NCBI GenBank assembly: GCA_905614365.1
Contig: CAJQSO010000029.1
Coordinates: 1 to 47,182 of the forward strand
Source: an uncultured Candidatus Thioglobus sp.
Lineage (GTDB): Bacteria > Pseudomonadota > Gammaproteobacteria > PS1 > Pseudothioglobaceae
Length of the DNA: 47,182 nucleotides
Direction of reading: 5' to 3'
The notes beneath the pieces are model-generated. The model did not search any database and was not told the DNA's origin. It saw only the letters and a program-made list of their open reading frames with translations. Position numbers and translations under genes: made by a program. Below, one piece after another: positions 8,390-17,413 of this stretch. Within the stretch, counting starts at the first letter, position 1. Every line of letters begins with the position of its first letter.

Positions 8390-9889
8390 ATGTCTATAAA
8401 TCAATTAAAGCACATCATCAATGGTGAGAAAGTTTCAGGAACTTCAGGGCATATTTTTGATATTTATAATCCTGCTTCAGGCAATATCATTAGGCAAATT
8501 GAAGGTGCCAGTTCGGAAGATACTAAAAAAGCAATTGAAATTTCTAATGCTGCGTTCAAAGGATGGAGTCAGGTTCCTCCCTCTAAACGCGCTCAAATTA
8601 TGTTCAAGTATCGTGAGTTAATTATTAAGCATATGGATGAATTGGCTGAGCTTATTTCACAGGAGCATGGCAAAACTTTTTCAGATGCTAAGGGAGAAGT
8701 TGGAAGAGGAATGGAAGTTGTTGAATATTGCACGGCAATTAACAACCATCTCAAATCTGACTTTAGTGCCGATGTGTCAAGTGGAATTGATAGTCATAAT
8801 TTACGACAGCCTATGGGCGTTTGTGCTGGAGTAGTTCCTTTTAATTTTCCTGCAATGGTTCCAATGTGGATGTACCCTGTTGCAATTGCTTGTGGAAACA
8901 CGTTTGTTTTAAAACTTTCTGAGAAGGTGCCATCATGTGGATTAAGGTTAACAGAACTTATGCATGAGGCTGGCCTCCCAAATGGTGTTTTAAATACTAT
9001 TGTTGGAGATAAAGAAGCAGTAGATGAGATACTGAAAAATCCATTAGTACGAGCTGTAAGTTTTGTAGGCTCAACTAATGTTGGTGAATACATATATCAT
9101 GAGGGCTCTAATAATAACAAACGAGTTCAAGCTCTATGTGGCGCAAAAAATCACATGATTGTTATGCCTGATGCTGATCTAGAACAAAGTAGTGATGCTA
9201 TTATTGGTGCAGCATTTGGCTCGGCAGGAGAGCGTTGTATGGCGATTTCAGTTGTTGTAGCAGTTGGTGATGAAACTGCTGATCAATTAATAGAATCACT
9301 AATACCAAAAATAAACTCTTTAAAAATTGGCTCTTATAATGATCCTGAAGTCGAAATGGGTCCGGTAATCTCTAAAGCTAGTCAAGAAAAAATTGTCTCT
9401 TATATTGAGTCTGGTATTAAGCAAGGTGCTGAGTTAAAAGTTGATGGCAGATCTGAAACTGAGAAAGAAGGCTTCTTTATTGGTGGGTGTCTTTTTGATA
9501 ATGTAACTTCAGACATGTCAATCTATACTGATGAAATTTTTGGCCCTGTTCTCTCTGTTGTTAGAGTTTCAACATATGACGAAGCCTTGGCGCTAGTTAA
9601 TGATCATGAGTATGGAAATGGAACGGCTATTTTTACAAGGGATGGTGATACCGCACGCCACTTTACATCACATGTTCAAGTAGGCATGGTTGGAGTTAAT
9701 ATTCCAATACCTGTTCCTGTTGCGATGCATAGTTTTGGTGGTTGGAAAAGATCACTTTTTGGAGGCTCTTCAATTCACGGTATGGAAGGCATTCGATTCT
9801 ATACTCAACTTAAAACAATCACTTCTAGGTGGCCTTCTGGAATTAGAAAAGGCGCACAATTTCACTTTGAAAGTGGTAAAGATGTCTGA
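8390..9889 (+). CDS. mmsA: CoA-acylating methylmalonate/malonate-semialdehyde dehydrogenase
   Basis: The 499-residue enzyme oxidises malonate semialdehyde to acetyl-CoA, or methylmalonate semialdehyde to propionyl-CoA, using NAD and CoA. It is an ALDH with NAD-binding signatures (GVVPFNFPAM near 147-156, SFVGSTNVGEYI) and catalytic C283 in GSAGERCMA. Lack of the usual ALDH glutamate loop (here VQALCGAKNHMIV) is a mark of this CoA-dependent subfamily. Its divergent placement next to the inositol unit suggests the IolA role, the last step of the pathway; it may also serve valine or thymine breakdown. Confidence 0.93.
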   Translation: MSINQLKHIINGEKVSGTSGHIFDIYNPASGNIIRQIEGASSEDTKKAIEISNAAFKGWSQVPPSKRAQIMFKYRELIIKHMDELAELISQEHGKTFSDAKGEVGRGMEVVEYCTAINNHLKSDFSADVSSGIDSHNLRQPMGVCAGVVPFNFPAMVPMWMYPVAIACGNTFVLKLSEKVPSCGLRLTELMHEAGLPNGVLNTIVGDKEAVDEILKNPLVRAVSFVGSTNVGEYIYHEGSNNNKRVQALCGAKNHMIVMPDADLEQSSDAIIGAAFGSAGERCMAISVVVAVGDETADQLIESLIPKINSLKIGSYNDPEVEMGPVISKASQEKIVSYIESGIKQGAELKVDGRSETEKEGFFIGGCLFDNVTSDMSIYTDEIFGPVLSVVRVSTYDEALALVNDHEYGNGTAIFTRDGDTARHFTSHVQVGMVGVNIPIPVPVAMHSFGGWKRSLFGGSSIHGMEGIRFYTQLKTITSRWPSGIRKGAQFHFESGKDV

Positions 9890-9946
9890 TTAATAATCAT
9901 AAATTTGCCTTCATATAGGCGCTTTAACCTCGTAATAAAAAAATAA

Positions 9947-9975
9947 TTGACAGTGCTTTGATTTAGTATCAAAAT
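9947..9975 (+). promoter_or_regulatory. Candidate sigma-70 promoter for the methyltransferase gene
   Basis: A consensus -35 box TTGACA lies at 9947-9952, and CAAAAT at 9970-9975 is 17 bases downstream as a weaker -10. Transcription would start near 9982. That leaves a leader of about 24 bases before ATG 10006 and argues against the GTG at 9976. Confidence 0.45.
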
Positions 9976-10005
9976 GTGATTAATAGTTCAACCCAAATCA
10001 CACTT

Positions 10006-11568
10006 ATGACTAGAAGAAAATCAGGTGGAAGAGAGGCAAGAATTGCACTAAGAAGTGCACCACTAGCAGAGGAAAAAAAGCCCGTTTTACCGGGTGAGAT
10101 TGGTGGAAGATATAAACCCCTTAGTGACAAACAAGTTATTGACATTAAAGCTAATATTTTTCGAATTCTAGAGGAAATTGGATTTGGTGATGCCACTCCC
10201 CACTGTATTGAAACTTGCGTTGCTTTTGGTGCTATTCTTGGAGATGATGGTAGATTAAGAATGCCAAAAGAAGTGGTTGAAAAAGCCATGAACCTTTCAC
10301 AGCGAAATCTCACTCTTCATGGACAATCCCCAAAACATGATTTAGATTTAAGTGGCTCAAGAGTTCACTTCTCAACTGCTGGAGCTGCAGTTCTTATTGC
10401 CGACCCAGAGAATAATGAATATCGAGAATCCGAAAGTCAGGATTTATATGATATGGCTAGAATTGCCGATCAGTGTGAACATATTCATATGTTTCAACGA
10501 ACTTGTGTTTTGAGAGACATTGCTAGTCCTCGTGAGATGGATCAAAACTCAGTTTATTGTGTGGCAATGGGAACTGAGAAGCATTTAGGCGCAAGCTTTA
10601 CAGAAGCAGAGCATGTAACTGATGCCCTAGAAATGCTTCATATTATTGCTGGAAGTGAAGAAAAATGGCGTGAAAGGCCGTTTTTAAGCATGAGTAATTG
10701 CCATGTAGTGCCTCCAATGAAATTTGCAGAAGAATCTTTAGAATGTGTTCGTGTCGGTGTTGAAGGCGGCATGCCAATATTACTTCTATCAGCAGGTCAA
10801 GCTGGAGCAACTGCGCCTCCTCTTCTTCCTGGAGTTGTCTCCCAGGCTTGGGCTGAATGTCTTGGTGGACTGGTATATGTGAATGCTATCAAACCGGGTG
10901 CACCGGCAATTCTTGGAACTTGGCCTTTTGTGTCTGACTTAAGAACTGGATCAATGTGTGGAGGCTCTCCAGAACAAGGATTAATTTCAGCAGCTTGCGC
11001 GCAGATGGGCAACTTTTTAAATCTACCAACTGGAACGCCTGCAGGTATGACAGACTCTAAATTTCCAGATTTTCAAGCAGGGTCAGAAAGAGCATCTACT
11101 CATGCAGTCACAGCAATTGCTGGCGCTAATATAATTTATGAATCTGCTGGAATGTATGCAAGTCTTTTAGGAACGTGTCCTGAAAGTTTGTTAATGGATA
11201 ATGATTTATTGGGCGCGTCAATGAGAATGACTAAAGGGTTCAGCGATGATAGTGAAGAGTCTCTTTGTTTTGAAACGATTAAAGACGTTTGTTTAAATGA
11301 TAAAGCTCACTATCTTGGATCAGATTTAACAATTAGCGTTATGCAAAGTGAGTATATCTTTCCTGATTTAAGTGATAGGGATAGTCCAAATGATTGGGCT
11401 GATATGGGCAAACCTATACTACTCGAAAAAGCAATCAAACAAAAAAAAGAAATACTATCGGAGCATTTTCCAAGTCATATTAGCGATGAAGTTGATCAAA
11501 AATTACGCGAAAAGTTTAATATTAAATTAAGCAGAAAAGATATTGGCCGTAAACCTCTTAAAAAATAG
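10006..11568 (+). CDS. MttB-superfamily (COG5598) methyltransferase, non-pyrrolysine type
   Basis: The 520-residue product is a trimethylamine-methyltransferase family protein. The N-terminus MTRRKSGGREARIALRSAP is typical of this family, which decides ATG 10006 over an upstream GTG at 9976. The frame has no internal TAG, so it is the non-pyrrolysine branch; characterised members demethylate quaternary amines such as glycine betaine, proline betaine or carnitine, passing the methyl group to a corrinoid protein. No corrinoid protein gene is visible in the window. The next gene, nine bases downstream, is a dimethylglycine/sarcosine-dehydrogenase-type flavoprotein, which favours a betaine-like substrate. 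Substrate is unproven. Confidence 0.87.
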   Translation: MTRRKSGGREARIALRSAPLAEEKKPVLPGEIGGRYKPLSDKQVIDIKANIFRILEEIGFGDATPHCIETCVAFGAILGDDGRLRMPKEVVEKAMNLSQRNLTLHGQSPKHDLDLSGSRVHFSTAGAAVLIADPENNEYRESESQDLYDMARIADQCEHIHMFQRTCVLRDIASPREMDQNSVYCVAMGTEKHLGASFTEAEHVTDALEMLHIIAGSEEKWRERPFLSMSNCHVVPPMKFAEESLECVRVGVEGGMPILLLSAGQAGATAPPLLPGVVSQAWAECLGGLVYVNAIKPGAPAILGTWPFVSDLRTGSMCGGSPEQGLISAACAQMGNFLNLPTGTPAGMTDSKFPDFQAGSERASTHAVTAIAGANIIYESAGMYASLLGTCPESLLMDNDLLGASMRMTKGFSDDSEESLCFETIKDVCLNDKAHYLGSDLTISVMQSEYIFPDLSDRDSPNDWADMGKPILLEKAIKQKKEILSEHFPSHISDEVDQKLREKFNIKLSRKDIGRKPLKK

Positions 11569-11577
11569 ATAACTAAT

Positions 11578-13995
11578 ATGAAATCACATGCTCAAGTAGT
11601 AATAATTGGTGGTGGATCTCTTGGGGTTAACCTTATGTATCATCTTACTCAAGAAGGCTGGACTGATGTTATTCTGGTAGAAAAAGGTGAACTCACAAGT
11701 GGCTCTACCTGGCATGCTGCAGGTCTTTGCCCAAACTTTAATGGCAACCACACACTATCTAGCATTCATGAGTACACAATAAAACTTTATGATGAAATTC
11801 TGCCTGAAAAAACTGGCCTTGACTCATCATTTCATAAAACTGGCTCACTAAGAGTTGGGCATGACAAGGTTGAAGAGCAATGGTTTAAAAATATTTTAAG
11901 TAAAGCAAATCATATTGGCTGTGAAATGCACTTTGTTTCTAAAGAGGAGGCATCAGTCATAAACCCATTGATGAATTTTGATAAAGCAAAAAGTATTTTA
12001 TATACACCTAACGATGGCCATGTAGACCCTACAACTGTAGTCACTCAATTATCGCAGCTTAGTAAAAAAGCAGGCGCTGAAGTTAGTAACTTTAACCGAG
12101 TAATTGATATCAATATCCTACCAAGTGGTGAATACGAAGTTGTGACTGAATTAGGAAATATTATTGCCCAGCATGTAGTCAATGCAGGTGGATGCTTCTC
12201 GCCGCAGGTAGGTGCTATGGTTGACTCCTACGTACCGCTAGTTAACTTACAACATCAATATTTAATTACTGATAATCATCCTGATATTGCAGCGCTCTCT
12301 AAAGAGTTGCCTGTAACTCGAGACTCTATAGCCGCTTCCTATATTAGACAAGAAGGAAGTGGATTTTTAATTGGCCCATACGAAACAAGGGGCTCCAAAC
12401 CATGGGCTCTTGATGGAGTAGATTGGGCATTTGATAGAGAGCTTTTTGAAGGTGATCTTGAAAGATTAATGCCTTGGCTGGAAAGATGCATGGATATTGT
12501 TCCGTTGTTTAAAGAAGTTGGAATTAGTACAGTGATAAATGGACTTATAACTCACACTCCTGATGATAACCCACTTGTTGGTCCTGCTAAAGGATTGAAA
12601 AATTTTTGGAATCTTTGTGGAGCAAGTATTGGAATTGCACAGGGCGGCATTGGTAAATACCTAGCCCAGTGGATGGTTCATGGTCAGACTGAACTCAATA
12701 TGGCTTCACTTGATAGTCGTCGATTTGATAAATGGGCTGATAAAACTTACTGCACTACTAGAGCGATTGAATCATATGAGCGGATGTACTCATTCGCCTC
12801 TCCAAACGAAAATCGACCTCATGGTCGGCCTATCAGAGTTAGCCCACTTCATACTTTGTTAAGTCAAAAAGGAGCTATTCATACTGTTAATACTGGTTAT
12901 GAAAAACCTTCTTGGTTTACTACTGATGAAATCAGAAATGAAACTTTAACATGGGCACATAGCGAAGCTCATAATGCAGTATTACAAGAGTGTAAAGCCG
13001 TTCAAAATGCCTGCGGAATAACTGATATTAGCGGAACTGCAAAATTTCGAATTACCGGTAAGGATGCTTTTAAATTTCTAGATAATTTATCCTGTAATAA
13101 ATTACCTTCAAAAGATAGAAGAATTGGGCTAACCCTTTTTCATGCATCAAAGGGAGGAATAAGAGCAGAACAAACAATTAGCCGTATCAATAATGAAGAG
13201 TTTCTTTTAATGGGAGCTATAGGTTCTGAGGTTAAAGATTATCAATGGCTTGAGTGGCACTCAGATGACTTTGATATCACAATAGAAAATTTAACTGAGA
13301 GCTGGGGTGGGCTTCTATTAACTGGGCCAAATTCTCGAAAAATTTTAAGTCAATGCACTCAGGAAGACCTTAGTAATAATTCATTTTCTTGGTTGAGCTG
13401 TAAAACTATCAAAATAGATTCTGCGGCTGTTTTTGCAATGAGAGTTTCTTATGCTGGTGAGCTTGGATGGGAGCTGCATATGCCAAGCTGGCAAATCATC
13501 TCTATCTATGAATCTTTAATGGAAATGGGAAGCCTCCATGGGATAAAAGATTTTGGAGGACAGGCATTTAATAGCATGCGCTTAGAAAAAATGTATAGGG
13601 CTTATGGTGCAGAATTTACTGAAGAAATTTCAGCTCTAGAAGCTGGAATGGATCGTTTTCTTGACTTAAGTCGTGATTTCATTGGCTGTGAAAATATCCG
13701 TCAAAGAGAGATTGATGGGATTAAAACCAAGTTAGCGTACCTCGTATTTGATGATGATATTCCAGCTGAATGCTTCGGCAATGAAGCGGTTTTTAATGCA
13801 GACAAGCTTAGTGGAATTATTACTAGTGGTGCTTTTGGCTTCAGAGTAGGCCACAGTATCGCCTTTGCTTACCTAGAGCCAAGCCTCTGCGTGGAGGGAG
13901 TTAAGCTTATTGTTGAAACCTCTCTAGGTAATCGTAATTGTCATGTCTCTATGAGTGCAGCTTATGATGATAGCAATGAAAAACTTCGCTCATAA
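11578..13995 (+). CDS. FAD-dependent dimethylglycine/sarcosine dehydrogenase-like protein with GcvT domain
   Basis: This 805-residue protein has the layout of DMGDH/SARDH: an N-terminal DAO flavin domain (VVIIGGGSLGVN at 7-18) and a C-terminal folate-binding GcvT-type aminomethyltransferase part (from about 430, including FRITGKDAFKFLD and SYAGELGWELHMP). The motif SGSTWHAAG places H46 where family members attach FAD covalently. Such enzymes oxidise an N-methyl group and hand the formaldehyde unit to tetrahydrofolate. It follows the MttB-like gene by nine bases. Dimethylglycine versus sarcosine cannot be decided from sequence. Confidence 0.88.
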   Translation: MKSHAQVVIIGGGSLGVNLMYHLTQEGWTDVILVEKGELTSGSTWHAAGLCPNFNGNHTLSSIHEYTIKLYDEILPEKTGLDSSFHKTGSLRVGHDKVEEQWFKNILSKANHIGCEMHFVSKEEASVINPLMNFDKAKSILYTPNDGHVDPTTVVTQLSQLSKKAGAEVSNFNRVIDINILPSGEYEVVTELGNIIAQHVVNAGGCFSPQVGAMVDSYVPLVNLQHQYLITDNHPDIAALSKELPVTRDSIAASYIRQEGSGFLIGPYETRGSKPWALDGVDWAFDRELFEGDLERLMPWLERCMDIVPLFKEVGISTVINGLITHTPDDNPLVGPAKGLKNFWNLCGASIGIAQGGIGKYLAQWMVHGQTELNMASLDSRRFDKWADKTYCTTRAIESYERMYSFASPNENRPHGRPIRVSPLHTLLSQKGAIHTVNTGYEKPSWFTTDEIRNETLTWAHSEAHNAVLQECKAVQNACGITDISGTAKFRITGKDAFKFLDNLSCNKLPSKDRRIGLTLFHASKGGIRAEQTISRINNEEFLLMGAIGSEVKDYQWLEWHSDDFDITIENLTESWGGLLLTGPNSRKILSQCTQEDLSNNSFSWLSCKTIKIDSAAVFAMRVSYAGELGWELHMPSWQIISIYESLMEMGSLHGIKDFGGQAFNSMRLEKMYRAYGAEFTEEISALEAGMDRFLDLSRDFIGCENIRQREIDGIKTKLAYLVFDDDIPAECFGNEAVFNADKLSGIITSGAFGFRVGHSIAFAYLEPSLCVEGVKLIVETSLGNRNCHVSMSAAYDDSNEKLRS

Positions 13996-14051
13996 ATTAA
14001 TAACTCGATTAAAATGCCTTTCAAATTAATATTGAAATACAAAAATATCTA

Positions 14052-14246
14052 ATGAATGAACAAAGCAGATTAAGGCAAATGAAAAGCCCATGTGTGAGTA
14101 TTTGTAAATACAATGAAAATAAGTTTTGTATTGGTTGTAATCGTCATATGAATGAAATATTTGACTGGTTTGATTATACAGATGACATGCGCAGTTCAAT
14201 TATGAAGGATTTATTGACTCGTGATATTGACACAGCCACTGAGTAA
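14052..14246 (+). CDS. Small DUF1289 cysteine-motif protein
   Basis: This 64-residue protein has the DUF1289 pattern: KSPCVSICKYN followed by FCIGCNR, giving four cysteines C14, C18, C26 and C29 (C-x3-C-x7-C-x2-C) that could bind a metal or Fe-S cluster. The family is small, widespread in proteobacteria and of unknown function. The gene comes 56 bases after the dehydrogenase gene and ends seven bases before the convergent LysE-type gene. It may be cotranscribed with the methylated-amine genes, but no link in function is shown. Confidence 0.85.
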   Translation: MNEQSRLRQMKSPCVSICKYNENKFCIGCNRHMNEIFDWFDYTDDMRSSIMKDLLTRDIDTATE

Positions 14247-14253
14247 AAAATAG

Positions 14254-14862
14254 TTAGAAATAAAAAAGACTAAAACCAACACCAATCATTATTACTCCAA
14301 AAATCCTATTCACCCTCAAGGCAATTTTTTGACTACTTATTAGTTGCCTTAATTTTTTTCCTAGAACACCAATAAATACCAAACCAAACAACAGTGAAAT
14401 GGCAACAGTGACTACGATTTTTAATCCATAAGTTAAACTTACTTGATTGAGATCAATCAGAGAAGGAAGGACTGATAAATAGAAAATCATTACCTTTGGA
14501 TTAGTTCCAGCTAAGAGGAAACCAGCCAGTAATTCTTTCAAATGGGATTGGGCTGAAACTTCATTATCCATTCTGAATTTTCCAGCTGTCCATTGAGAAT
14601 AACCCAAATAAAATAAATAACAGGCTCCGAAATACTGGACCGAGTTTGTAATAGGTGTAATCAAGTCGGCCAGAACATTTAAAGAAAAAATGACAATAGT
14701 TAAATATGTCAAATCACCAAGCGTCATTCCAACTGAAAAAAATATTGCTGAGGCTAGACCTCTCGAAGTAGAAATAGAAAGTAGTGCTAGAGTTCCCGGA
14801 CCAGGCGTTACTGCAAAAACAAATAGAGTAAAGCCAAGAACTAAAAAAATATTTATTTCCAT
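14254..14862 (-). CDS. LysE-family translocator (amino-acid exporter type), copy 1
   Basis: A 202-residue inner-membrane protein with about six hydrophobic segments, the size and layout of LysE/RhtB exporters. The N-terminal family motif AVTPGPGTLALLS is present, and TNPKVMIFYLSVLP matches the conserved middle segment. It ends the minus-strand run of three transporter genes, six bases after the EamA gene. The substrate, often an amino acid or related small solute, cannot be read from the sequence. Confidence 0.88.
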   Translation of the reverse strand: MEINIFLVLGFTLFVFAVTPGPGTLALLSISTSRGLASAIFFSVGMTLGDLTYLTIVIFSLNVLADLITPITNSVQYFGACYLFYLGYSQWTAGKFRMDNEVSAQSHLKELLAGFLLAGTNPKVMIFYLSVLPSLIDLNQVSLTYGLKIVVTVAISLLFGLVFIGVLGKKLRQLISSQKIALRVNRIFGVIMIGVGFSLFYF

Positions 14863-14868
14863 AATGAG

Positions 14869-15768
14869 CTATCTAGAGGGTAAGAAAGCTTTCAGCTTCA
14901 AATCAATTAAAACAAATAAGGCAGATACAGCCATAATAATTCCTATAATATTTTTTAAGTTTAGTGCCTCTTGAAAAAAAATTGCTCCAAAGGCAATTGC
15001 AAAAAATGGTGACAATAAACTAAAAACCGAGGTTTTTTTAGACCCTATAACTCTTATACCAGTGTAGTAAACTGCTGTAATTGCAGTTCCAGCTATTACC
15101 GAAACAAATAAAATATTAATCCAGAAAATATAGTCCATATCCATTAATGATATAAGAAGACTTGTGTCATATGAATAAGCCCAATCGATAAGAAAGCCAA
15201 ATAAACTAATATAAAAATTAAAAGCTAATACATGCATATTCTTCATATATGCTCCAATAATAGTTACGGCTGCATAAGCTAAAGCTGCTAAAACAAAATA
15301 GAGGTTTCCTCCACTAATTAATAATGCCAGGTTAGATTGATCAAAATTCATCATCAGGAGAACACCAATTGCACCAAATAGTAATGCTATCCAGTCCTTA
15401 AATAAAGGCTTAGATTTCTTTGAAAAAATCATAAAGACATAGACAAATATTGGAATCAAAACAGTAACTAAGGCTGCCCCTAATCCAGCAGCGCCCCTTT
15501 GCATTCCCATAAAATAAAATCTGTAATTACTGATCATAAAGATTGCAATAACGAGTGATAATACAAGATTAAATATACTAATTTTTATAGGGATTTTCAT
15601 CCATATGAGAAGTGGTATAGTTGAAAGAACAGATAAGAAAAATCTATAGACTACTATCTCATCTTCACCAATATAAAAAGAAAGATATTTTGCTGAAATG
15701 CCTGATAACGCCCATACAAATGGGACAAGAATCATTATGAAGGTCATATTTTTTTCAGATTGAAACAT
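14869..15768 (-). CDS. DMT-superfamily (EamA) transporter
   Basis: A 299-residue inner-membrane protein with roughly ten hydrophobic segments in two EamA repeats (about residues 10-140 and 150-290; the second ends in LSPFFAIAFGAIFFQEAL, a typical EamA segment). An upstream ATG at 15807 would overlap the preceding gene. ATG 15768 is preferred because AGGAAA lies just upstream. It is sandwiched between two LysE-type genes. Family members export amino acids or metabolites; its cargo is unknown. Confidence 0.87.
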   Translation of the reverse strand: MFQSEKNMTFIMILVPFVWALSGISAKYLSFYIGEDEIVVYRFFLSVLSTIPLLIWMKIPIKISIFNLVLSLVIAIFMISNYRFYFMGMQRGAAGLGAALVTVLIPIFVYVFMIFSKKSKPLFKDWIALLFGAIGVLLMMNFDQSNLALLISGGNLYFVLAALAYAAVTIIGAYMKNMHVLAFNFYISLFGFLIDWAYSYDTSLLISLMDMDYIFWINILFVSVIAGTAITAVYYTGIRVIGSKKTSVFSLLSPFFAIAFGAIFFQEALNLKNIIGIIMAVSALFVLIDLKLKAFLPSR

Positions 15769-15785
15769 TATTTTCCTAAGTAGTA

Positions 15786-16394
15786 TTAGTAAAGAGCCAC
15801 AAAACATCCAACCAAAATCATGGTAATGCCAGTAATCTCATTGACACGTTTAATAATCACTGGGTTTTCAATATGCTTTCTTAGTCGAAGCCCCAGGATG
15901 TTAGCTAGAGTGAGAACGAAGATTACTGTAATACCAATAACTGTTATTACTTTAATTTCAGTTGCAATCGTCAAATTATTTAAATCTATAAAAATTGGAA
16001 GAAAAGATAAATAAAAAATAATGGTTTTAGGGTTGGTAACTCCGACAACAAATCCTGCTAATAAGAGCTTGAGCGTTGAACTTTTTTTAGTAGCTTTCTC
16101 GAAACTAATGCCTCTTGACCTGTATTGCTGGAAGCCAATATAGATCAAATATGAGGCGCCTAAAATTTTAACGTAAAGCATGCTATCACTAATTAGACCT
16201 GCAATAGCGTTGAGTGCTAGCATTGCCAGGGCAACATAAATGATATCGCCAATAGTATGTCCAATTGAAACCCACATAGCAGGGATAGGGCCATATCTCG
16301 TAGAAATAGCCAGCACTGCAAATAGGCCAGGACCTGGCGAAATTGCATATACAAATGTAGCAAACATTAGAGAAAGAAGGGTAAGTAAATCCAT
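15786..16394 (-). CDS. LysE-family translocator (amino-acid exporter type), copy 2
   Basis: A second 202-residue LysE-type protein, clearly related to the one at 14254-14862: AISPGPGLFAVLAIST near the N-terminus and TNPKTIIFYLSFLPIFIDLN in the middle. The reading frame stays open to 16496, but that would overlap accA. ATG 16394 fits family length (MDLLTLLSLMFATFVYAIS). It is divergent from accA and begins the three-gene transporter run. The pair looks like an old tandem duplication split by the EamA gene. Confidence 0.86.
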   Translation of the reverse strand: MDLLTLLSLMFATFVYAISPGPGLFAVLAISTRYGPIPAMWVSIGHTIGDIIYVALAMLALNAIAGLISDSMLYVKILGASYLIYIGFQQYRSRGISFEKATKKSSTLKLLLAGFVVGVTNPKTIIFYLSFLPIFIDLNNLTIATEIKVITVIGITVIFVLTLANILGLRLRKHIENPVIIKRVNEITGITMILVGCFVALY

Positions 16395-16417
16395 TGCAAG
16401 ATTATAAACATTGCATC

Positions 16418-16426
16418 TGCTATAAT
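16418..16426 (+). promoter_or_regulatory. accA: Extended -10 promoter for accA
   Basis: TGCTATAAT at 16418-16426 is a perfect extended -10 box (TGn plus TATAAT), 36 bases upstream of the accA ATG. No matching -35 is needed for this class. It lies between accA and the divergent LysE-type gene. Confidence 0.55.
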
Positions 16427-16462
16427 TATCATTAAATTTTGCACGACCATTAAGCGTATTAA

Positions 16463-17413
16463 ATGAACTTAAATTATCTTGATTTTGAACAGCCAATAGC
16501 GGAGCTTGAAGAAAAAATTGACGCCCTAGAAAGTATTAAAGATGATGCTGATATTGCTAATGAGATGGAGTCACTTAAAGCAAAAAGTGAGCTTTTAACA
16601 AAGAAAATTTTTTCATCACTGACAGATTGGCAGATCTCTCAGCTAGCAAGGCACCCCCAAAGACTTTACACTTTGGATTATATTGATAAAATCTTTGATG
16701 AGTTCACTGAGCTTTGTGGGGATCGAGCCTATGCAAATGATCATTCATTGATTGGTGGAATTGCAAAAATTGATGGCCTCACATTTATGTTCATTGGTCA
16801 GCAAAAAGGTCGCTCAACAAAAGAAAAGATTTTTCATAACTTTGGTATGACAAGGCCCGAGGGATACCGTAAAGCCCTTAGACTAATGAAAATGGCTGAA
16901 AAATTCTCACTACCAATAATTACTTTTATTGATACCCCTGGGGCCTATCCTGGAATTGGAGCTGAAGAGCGTGGTCAAAGTGAAGCAATTGCGAGAAACT
17001 TATTCGAAATGTCCACATTAAAGACACCGATCTTATCTGTCGTCATCGGTGAAGGCGGCTCTGGAGGCGCACTAGCAATTGGGCTTTGTGATACGATGAT
17101 GATGTTTGAATACAGTATTTATTCTGTTATTTCTCCAGAAGGTTGTGCCTCAATACTTTATAAAGATGCCTCTAAAGCGCCAATTGCTGCAGAGTCACTG
17201 AAACTAACGAGTAAACATTTAAAAAAACATAAGCTAATTGAAAAAGTCATACCAGAGCCTCTTGGTGGAATTCATAGAGACCCTGAAAAAGCTTGTGCAT
17301 TTCTTAAAAATGCCCTGATTAAAGAGCTCACTAATCTAATTGACTTGCCTATTAACAAACTTATTGAGAATAGACATGAAAAACTACTAGGCTTTGGAAG
17401 ATTTAGCGAATAA
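16463..17413 (+). CDS. accA: Acetyl-CoA carboxylase carboxyltransferase subunit alpha
   Basis: AccA pairs with AccD to move the carboxyl group from carboxybiotin to acetyl-CoA, giving malonyl-CoA for fatty acids. The 316-residue product has the usual N-terminal helical part ([15 protein letters not shown]), then [30 protein letters not shown] and the acyl-CoA-site segment [12 protein letters not shown]. Length matches the family. The downstream tilS start overlaps its end by 20 bases, an arrangement known from other gammaproteobacteria. Confidence 0.97.
   Translation: MNLNYLDFEQPIAELEEKIDALESIKDDADIANEMESLKAKSELLTKKIFSSLTDWQISQLARHPQRLYTLDYIDKIFDEFTELCGDRAYANDHSLIGGIAKIDGLTFMFIGQQKGRSTKEKIFHNFGMTRPEGYRKALRLMKMAEKFSLPIITFIDTPGAYPGIGAEERGQSEAIARNLFEMSTLKTPILSVVIGEGGSGGALAIGLCDTMMMFEYSIYSVISPEGCASILYKDASKAPIAAESLKLTSKHLKKHKLIEKVIPEPLGGIHRDPEKACAFLKNALIKELTNLIDLPINKLIENRHEKLLGFGRFSE

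Noticed and set aside
9903-9922. Possible terminator after mmsA (GCCT/AGGC)
   Set aside because: The stem is only four base pairs and no T run follows.
9976-10005. GTG start giving ten more residues on the MttB-like protein
   Set aside because: Family N-termini begin at the MTRRKSGG position, and the candidate promoter would start transcription inside this stretch.
9969-10313. 114-residue minus-strand open frame opposite the methyltransferase start
   Set aside because: No family resemblance; it is the antisense shadow of a conserved N-terminus.
16395-16496. 34-residue extension of the second LysE-type protein
   Set aside because: It would cross the accA promoter and start; the family begins at MDLLTLL.
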